Notes under the pieces: model-generated
The model's input: only the letters and a program-made list of their open reading frames with translations
The model's database searches: none
What the model was told of the DNA's origin: nothing
From: Heracleum sosnowskyi
Lineage: Eukaryota; Streptophyta; Magnoliopsida; Apiales; Apiaceae
Direction of reading: 5' to 3'
Length of the DNA: 64,000 nt
NCBI GenBank assembly: GCA_030848705.1
Contig: CM061245.1
Location: forward strand, 63,762,006-63,826,005
Shown here: in pieces, positions 58,784 to 64,000 of the stretch
Layout: each line of letters begins with the position of its first letter
Numbering within the stretch: position 1 is the first letter of the stretch
Program-made: the position numbers and the translations under genes

Positions 58784-61700
58784 GTTAGTATTCCTGATAC
58801 TGCACCAAGTCAAGTGGTTAATATTTCAGACTCTCCAGCACAGGACTCTCCAACAAAAAGACATGTTGATATTTCATGGGAGAAGTATGGTGCTGCTGCT
58901 TCCAATCTTGGGATAAAACATCCAATGGAAAAGCTAAGGAAGGCAGAGGAGTTAGTCTATCAGAGACAGAAGAAACTGAAAGGATCAAGCCCACAAGAAC
59001 CTGAACCTCAAAGTGGTTCAGCAGCTCTTTCTGATGATCCAGCCACACAAGAACCACTCAATCAAAGTTTGAGTGAAGGCTTAGCTAGTGGAATGGTCCC
59101 ACAAGAACCATTTTCTCAAAGGGAGAATGCAGACATCGACATTCCAGCTACACAAGAACCATCTTCTCAAAGTGAAGATGCAGGCCAAGCTACAGTTTCT
59201 GAGAAATTTCCTGACAATGCTCAAGGGATTTCTGGTGCAGATGAAGTTCAAAGATTGGTCGAGGACACTGTCAATGAGGGAAGCACACAAGAACCTTTGA
59301 CTCAAAGTGTTGAAGCAGCTTCTGAACCTCAAGCTCCACAAGAACCATTGGTAGCAAATATTGATGCAAGCATATCAAATCCTGACGCTAGTGGTGCTCC
59401 TGATGTTGAACCTATCCTGATACAGCCACTTCGTTCAAGGCCAATGGATCATCCTATCACAGATTCACAGGATAAAATGAAAGGTATAGCTATTTCTGAT
59501 CCTGATGTTACTCATAGTACTGATGATGATGACTCTGATGATAGTGATGATGATGAGAATCAAAAAGAGAAGGAACAGCTTGCTACAGCACTCAAAATTA
59601 GTCTTGGAACTAATTTTGGTTCATCAAGTACATATATGGCTGGCAAAGCTTCCACTGGGAAAGATCAGAGACAAGATTTTTCTATTCCTTCCTTTAATAC
59701 TGCTGAGGCACTTAGACAGAATGAATGGAACAATTCATGGCACAGATCTGCTGAATCTGTAAGTTATTCTTCTGCTTTGGAACATGCCTATGATGCAGTG
59801 AAATCTATAGAGAATCAAGACTTGAAGAATCATTTGAAGGCTACAACTTTGTTATCCAAAAGTCTAAAAAGTGAGATTGATTCTATCAAGAACTCAACTG
59901 AGTTGGTGAGGAATGATATTTCTCAAAATTTTACAAAGGTGCCTACTGCTTTTCAGCTAAGGGTAGTAGAATCCCAAGTGAAATCTGTTATTTCTGAACA
60001 AACCTCTATCAACAGAAGGATTGATTCTCTGGATACCAAGGTAACTGACATTCAAGCCTCTCTTTCCTTAATTTTGAATTTATTGTCAAATCCTGATGTC
60101 AAAAAGGGGGAGAAGGTTAGTCGGACAAAATGCACACCTGATCTAGTATTAAGGAATAATGATGATGATACTGGAGATGATGGTAGTGACAAAGTAATAC
60201 AAGGAGAAACCTCTGATGCTGCTGTTATGAAGTCTACAATTCAAACTTCACAAAGTCAAACAACGCAGTCAACTCATGTTTCTGATTCTGGAGTTAAGAC
60301 AGTAAGAACGTTGGTGCAATCTCAGATCCTGACGGAAGAACAAATCCTGACACCTGGTCATGGACATACTCTTGCTACAATTCCTGAAGGTGATGAAGAT
60401 ATTTTTATTGATAATCCTGAAGATGCATCAAATTTATTCCAGAAGTTTTCTACAAAAGATGGCAGAATTGTTACTCTATATCACACTGATAAAAGAGTTC
60501 AACAATTATATGCAAGAAAAGCACTCTCTACAGCAAGTGAAAAATATCCTGATCTCTCACATGAAGAATTCTTAAGACAACAGAGAGAAATGACGGAAAG
60601 CTTTAATAATTCTGCTCCTGCTAGAGGTAGAGGAGGCAGAGGTAGGAGAGGAGCTAGAAGAAGTAGAAGAGGTTCTTCAAATCAAACAATACCTAGACAG
60701 ACAAGGTCTCGAGGGTTAAGAATTGAAGAAATTCCTGAACCTATTCAAACTCTAGTAGTTCCTGACAGATCTACTTTTGGTGATGATGGAAATATTGAAG
60801 AACCTGTATTGAGAAGAAAATCAAGAAAATCAACTCTATGCAATACAAATCAAATTGAAGAATCTAATCCTGATGTTGTTCTTGATAATATTCAAGATCC
60901 TGGTGATTCTGAAATTCTGCAAGAGATTGATTTGATAATCTTATCTACTGTGGTTGATTCTCACAACAAGGAAGTAGATGAAGAAGAAGAATCCAGAAGA
61001 AGTGAAATTACAAGATCAACAAATAGAGATTTCAATCTCTATGTACAAAGGCTTAAACTCTCAAACAGAAGAAAGTGGAGGAACTCAAGCAGACAAGAAT
61101 CTTCACTGGAAAGAAGCTATGCCTTTGAAAAGGAAAAGGATAAGAAGTGGAAACACATTAGCACACTAAGTTGTGATACACTTATCAATTTTCAGTCTGG
61201 AGGAATTATTACAAATGCTTCAAGTGTTGTTGATTTATCTGGGATGGTTAGATCAAAAGCACTCTGGTTAAAGATGTTTTCAAATCTGAAGCAATTGACA
61301 AGTAATTCAAGAGGAGGTATTGGACACAGGGATGCTGAATATATAAATATGTCATATGTTGATCCTTACTCCTTAACTGAAATTGGAGGTACTTTAACTT
61401 CTGAAAACCTGAACAATTTACTAGCTGTTGATATAGTTATAGATTGTCATGATGGTTTTGACAAGAAAGAAAAGCTTCTGTACTTCATGAAAGATGGTAC
61501 TGTGAAGATTTTATCTATTCAAGATCTGCTGATGAAAACTACACAGGAACTGAAATATGTTCATTATCTTTTGAGATCGAAGAATCAAATGTGCAAGGAA
61601 TGGAGTGACATAATTTTGTCAACAATAAGAAGAAAACTGGATGGAAACAGTAATTTCAATGGTAATTATACTCCCATGTACTTAAATCAAAGAGGTCAGG

Positions 61701-61981
61701 ATGTGGAAATGCAAAGGGGTACTGCTGTTAAAGAAGTAACTTTTGGCATGACACAACTTACTCTCAATCCTGATGGGAAGGAAATTGCTTATCTTTTGCT
61801 TGAAGAGCATAGTCTTCAGAAAAGCTCCATATTGAATCTCAGAGCAGCTATCTACCAGATTAATGAGGAAGATGAAGAACTCAGAAATCTTAAGGAAAGA
61901 CTGATTCAAATTCTTGAAGAAAAAGAAGAAAATTTGTTATCCAACTTCTTGAAGATGAATCTGTTCTATCAAAGAATTTAA
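58784..61981 (+). CDS. Long 3' ORF of a second SIRE-like Copia family, 5'-truncated (about 1,066 codons, open throughout)
   Basis: The frame is open from the palindrome edge; no ATG fits a natural start, and the apparent GTG start is not meaningful in a plant, so the N-terminus is missing. Features in order, counted from 58814: repeated TQEPxxQS or PQEPxxQ units (about residues 55-180); an Asp-rich acidic run near 235-250; a predicted helical segment (about 375-425) ending KKGEKVSRTK, closely matching KGEKVARSE in the family 1 ORF; a basic Arg/Gly patch ARGRGGRGRRGARRSRRG (about 603-620) suited to RNA or DNA binding; and a helical C-terminus. TCCTGA recurs about 16 times in two reading phases. 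It is followed by a 109-bp tail and the 3' LTR. Role unknown; homology to the family 1 3' ORF is inferred from shared motifs and position. Confidence 0.7.
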   Translation, partial: VSIPDTAPSQVVNISDSPAQDSPTKRHVDISWEKYGAAASNLGIKHPMEKLRKAEELVYQRQKKLKGSSPQEPEPQSGSAALSDDPATQEPLNQSLSEGLASGMVPQEPFSQRENADIDIPATQEPSSQSEDAGQATVSEKFPDNAQGISGADEVQRLVEDTVNEGSTQEPLTQSVEAASEPQAPQEPLVANIDASISNPDASGAPDVEPILIQPLRSRPMDHPITDSQDKMKGIAISDPDVTHSTDDDDSDDSDDDENQKEKEQLATALKISLGTNFGSSSTYMAGKASTGKDQRQDFSIPSFNTAEALRQNEWNNSWHRSAESVSYSSALEHAYDAVKSIENQDLKNHLKATTLLSKSLKSEIDSIKNSTELVRNDISQNFTKVPTAFQLRVVESQVKSVISEQTSINRRIDSLDTKVTDIQASLSLILNLLSNPDVKKGEKVSRTKCTPDLVLRNNDDDTGDDGSDKVIQGETSDAAVMKSTIQTSQSQTTQSTHVSDSGVKTVRTLVQSQILTEEQILTPGHGHTLATIPEGDEDIFIDNPEDASNLFQKFSTKDGRIVTLYHTDKRVQQLYARKALSTASEKYPDLSHEEFLRQQREMTESFNNSAPARGRGGRGRRGARRSRRGSSNQTIPRQTRSRGLRIEEIPEPIQTLVVPDRSTFGDDGNIEEPVLRRKSRKSTLCNTNQIEESNPDVVLDNIQDPGDSEILQEIDLIILSTVVDSHNKEVDEEEESRRSEITRSTNRDFNLYVQRLKLSNRRKWRNSSRQESSLERSYAFEKEKDKKWKHISTLSCDTLINFQSGGIITNASSVVDLSGMVRSKALWLKMFSNLKQLTSNSRGGIGHRDAEYINMSYVDPYSLTEIGGTLTSENLNNLLAVDIVIDCHDGFDKKEKLLYFMKDGTVKILSIQDLLMKTTQELKYVHYLLRSKNQMCKEWSDIILSTIRRKLDGNSNFNGNYTPMYLNQRGQDVEMQRGTAVKEVTFGMTQLTLNPDGKEIAYLLLEEHSLQKSSILNLRAAIYQINEEDEELRNLKERLIQILEEKEENLLSNFLKMNLFYQRI

Positions 61982-62080
61982 ACAGATAAGTTATTGCTGC
62001 AGATTCTGTACATTTTGTATATATGTTTTTGACATCATTGAATCTTAGGAATCTATACTTTATTTCACAAAGTATGAGAT

Positions 62081-62090
62081 TGGGGGAGAT
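62081..62090 (+). other. Polypurine tract of the family 2 element
   Basis: TGGGGGAGAT abuts the TGTTAGATCA start of the LTR, as in family 1. Confidence 0.85.
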
Positions 62091-62114
62091 TGTTAGATCA
62101 GAATTCAATGATCG

Positions 62115-62236
62115 TCAGGAGCTAGACTCAACTGATCAGGATTGCTGACGTCATCAGGATTACATGGTCGTCAGGATCAAGATACATATCAGGACTGGGA
62201 TCAGGATTGATCATCAGGACTGGAAGCTGATCAGGA
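62115..62236 (+). promoter_or_regulatory. U3 array of eight TCAGGA motifs
   Basis: TCAGGA starts at 62115, 62136, 62154, 62171, 62189, 62201, 62214 and 62231, all in the same orientation, mostly extended to ATCAGGATT or ATCAGGACT. They lie 150-270 bases upstream of the TATA box, as an enhancer or protein-binding array would. Confidence 0.8.
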
Positions 62237-62383
62237 TTCCTACTTCGAGTTATATTTGGAGTCTAGTTAAACATGGAAGTTTATTCTGTCGGTTCCTGGT
62301 TTGTAGTATGTAGCTATCAATTATGGATAGGTTTCAATCTTTGTAATTGATTAGGACTTATCATTGATAGAGAAGCTGTGTAG

Positions 62384-62391
62384 TATATAAA
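62384..62391 (+). promoter_or_regulatory. TATA box of the family 2 LTR
   Basis: TATATAAA, followed within about 50 bases by the hairpin repeats that would then lie at the start of the transcript. Confidence 0.6.
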
Positions 62392-62438
62392 CACAGTTTT
62401 GGTTTCGATTTATGTACGTGAACATAATCGAATAGAAG

Positions 62439-62514
62439 CTCTCAAGAACATAGAATTTCTTGAGAGAGTTTTTGTAAGCTAGCAGCTCTCAAGAACATCA
62501 GAATTTCTTGAGAG
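62439..62514 (+). repeat. Duplicated hairpin near the transcript start of the family 2 LTR
   Basis: CTCTCAAGAA pairs with TTCTTGAGAG across an 8-9 base loop at 62439-62466 and again at 62486-62514. A related single hairpin is in the family 1 3' LTR (21892-21911). Confidence 0.7.
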
Positions 62515-62651
62515 AGTTTGTAACAGTTTTATATCAGATTTAATAAAGCTGTTATCTTTCTTTCATATTTGTGATATATACATTAAGAAGTCGATTATCT
62601 TATACTATTGTATTCAACCCCCCTTCTACAATAGATTATTACTGGGCAACA

Positions 62652-63735
62652 TGATGAATCTGAAATTCTGCAAGAGATTGATTTGTTAATCTTATCTACT
62701 GTGGTTGATTCTCACAACAAGGAAGTGGATGAAGAAGAAGAAGCCAGAAGAAGAGAAATCACAAGAAGAACAAATAGAGATTTCAATCTCTATGTACAAA
62801 GGCTTAAACTCTCGAACAGAAGATTATGGAGAAATCCAAGCAGACAAGAATCTTTACTAGAAAGAAGCTATGCTTTTGAAAAAGAGAAAGATAAGAAGTG
62901 GAAAAACATAAGTACACTGAGGTGTAACTCGCCTATCAATTTTTAGAATGGAGGAATTATAACAAGTGCTTCAAGTGTTGTTGATTTGTCTGATATGGTT
63001 AGATCAAAAGCACTCTGGCTACGAATGTTTTCAAATCTGAAGCAATTGACAAGTAATTCAAGAGGAGGTATTGGACACAGGGATGCTGATTATCTGAATA
63101 TGTCATATGTTGATCCTTACTCCTTGACTGAAATTGGAGGTACTTTAACTTCTGAAGACCTGAACAATTTATTAGCTGTTGATATAGTTATAGATTGTCA
63201 TGATGGTATTGAAAAGAAAGAAAAGCTTCTGTACTTCATGAAAGATGGTAGTGTGAAGATTCTGTGCATTCAAGATCTGCTGATGAAAACTACACAGGAA
63301 CTGAAATATGTTCATTATCTGTTAAGATGGAAGAATAAAGTGTGCAAAGAATGGAGTGTCATGATCTTGTCAACAATAAGAAGAAGACTGGATGGTAATA
63401 GAAATTTCAATGGTAATTATACTCCCATGTACTTAAATCAAAGAGGTCAAGATGTGGAAATGCAAAGGGGTACTGCTGTTAAAGAAGTAACTTTTGGCAT
63501 GACTCAACTTACTCTCAATCCTGATGGGAAGGAAATTGCTTATCTTTTGCTTGAAGAGCACAGTCTACAGAGAAGCTCCATTCAGAATCTCAGAGCAGCT
63601 ATTTACCAGATTAATGAGGAAGATGAAGATCTCAGAAATCTTAAGGAAAGACTGATTCAAATTCTTGAAGAAAAAGAATAAAATTTGTTATCCAACTTCT
63701 TGAAGATGAATCTGTTCTATCAAAGAATTTAAACA
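62652..63735 (+). pseudogene. Sibling copy of the family 2 3' ORF, C-terminal part
   Basis: From about 62659 it matches 60908 onward with perhaps five percent differences. It begins without a primer-binding site, directly after the LTR. There is a TAG near 62944 where the other copy has Gln, and a TAA near 63679 that shortens the end. The open pieces are 62683-62946 and 62986-63681. It is most simply the target into which the preceding family 2 element inserted, rather than a recent tandem duplicate, given the divergence. Confidence 0.75.
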
Positions 63736-63842
63736 GATAAGTTGCTACTGAAGATACTTGTACATTTTGTAAATATGTTTTTGACATCATTGAATCTTAG
63801 GAATCTATACTTTACTTCACAAAGTATAAGATTGGGGGAGAT

Positions 63843-64000
63843 TGTTAGATCAGGATTCAATGATCGTCAGGATCTAGACTTCAACTGATCAGGATTGCTG
63901 ACGTCATCAGGATTGCATGGTCATTAGGATCAGAATGAATATCAGGACTGGGATCAGGATTGATCATCAGGACTAGAAGCTGATCAGGATTCCTACTTCG
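63843..64000 (+). repeat. LTR start of the sibling family 2 copy, cut by the window edge
   Basis: TGTTAGATCAGG follows GGGGGAGAT. Eight TCAGGA words occur in this 158-base piece as well; one of the sites found in the first LTR is mutated to TTAGGA and a new one has appeared near the start. Confidence 0.85.

Larger units (their letters stand above)
62091..62651 (+). repeat. 3' LTR of the family 2 SIRE-like element
   Basis: It starts TGTTAGATCA. The right end is placed at GGGCAACA by analogy with CCAACA in family 1 and is less certain. Inside are an array of eight TCAGGA words, a TATA box (62384-62391), two copies of a CTCTCAAGAA...TTCTTGAGAG hairpin, an AATAAA (62542-62547) and the C-run plus CTTCTACAATA end block. 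Confidence 0.8.

Noticed and set aside
58814..58816. GTG as the start of the long family 2 ORF
   Set aside because: Plants do not normally start at GTG, and the frame is open upstream to the palindrome edge, so the N-terminus is simply missing.
62091..64000. A recent tandem duplication of the family 2 3' end
   Set aside because: The two copies differ by roughly five percent with different stop mutations, which fits separate sibling elements better than a recent local duplication.

Overview
This window is a stretch of nested LTR retrotransposons from a flowering plant, most likely a eudicot with a repeat-rich genome. The signs are Ty1/copia and Ty3/gypsy coding remnants, primer-binding sites matching plant initiator-Met tRNA, and a hAT-type MITE. 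I see no host gene, tRNA, rRNA or CRISPR array. The species call is inference; the nesting is read directly from target-site duplications (TSDs).

Layout from the outside in. (1) The oldest layer is a decayed Tork-like Copia element. Its non-coding left part is 1941-2837; its gag, integrase, RT and RNase H remnants and the start of its 3' LTR are 53433-58480. (2) Gypsy element A (2838-53427, TSD AAATC) sits inside it, with LTRs of about 4.85 kb around only 2.8 kb of broken internal sequence. (3) A 15.2-kb SIRE-type Copia element (6930-22101, TSD ATTTG) is inserted in the 5' LTR of A. It has gag, pol, a small acidic ORF and a very long 3' ORF. Its own 5' LTR holds a 708-bp hAT-like MITE (7287-7994). 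(4) The 3' LTR of A holds Gypsy element B as a tandem LTR-internal-LTR-internal-LTR array (29477-52312, one TSD pair AGTTA). Its LTRs are about 4.5 kb and its gag-pol is dead. (5) The left edge (1-1940) is the end of a B-related LTR.

On the right, the Tork-like LTR runs into a 304-bp near-perfect palindrome (58480-58783). This abuts the 5'-truncated 3' ORF and LTR of a second SIRE-like family (58784-62651), which is followed by a diverged sibling copy (62652-64000).

The most interesting signal is in the two SIRE-like families. Each is packed with its own short motif: CTGTCA/TGACAG in family 1 and TCAGGA/TCCTGA in family 2. In both, the motif occurs in the LTR and in coding sequence; in family 1 it is also dense between pol and the 3' ORF. 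Both families carry related long 3' ORFs. This resembles a family-specific DNA recognition code and is the best candidate here for an undescribed system. The second notable signal is the Gypsy B tandem, whose middle LTR is a recombinant of the outer two, as expected for unequal crossing-over.
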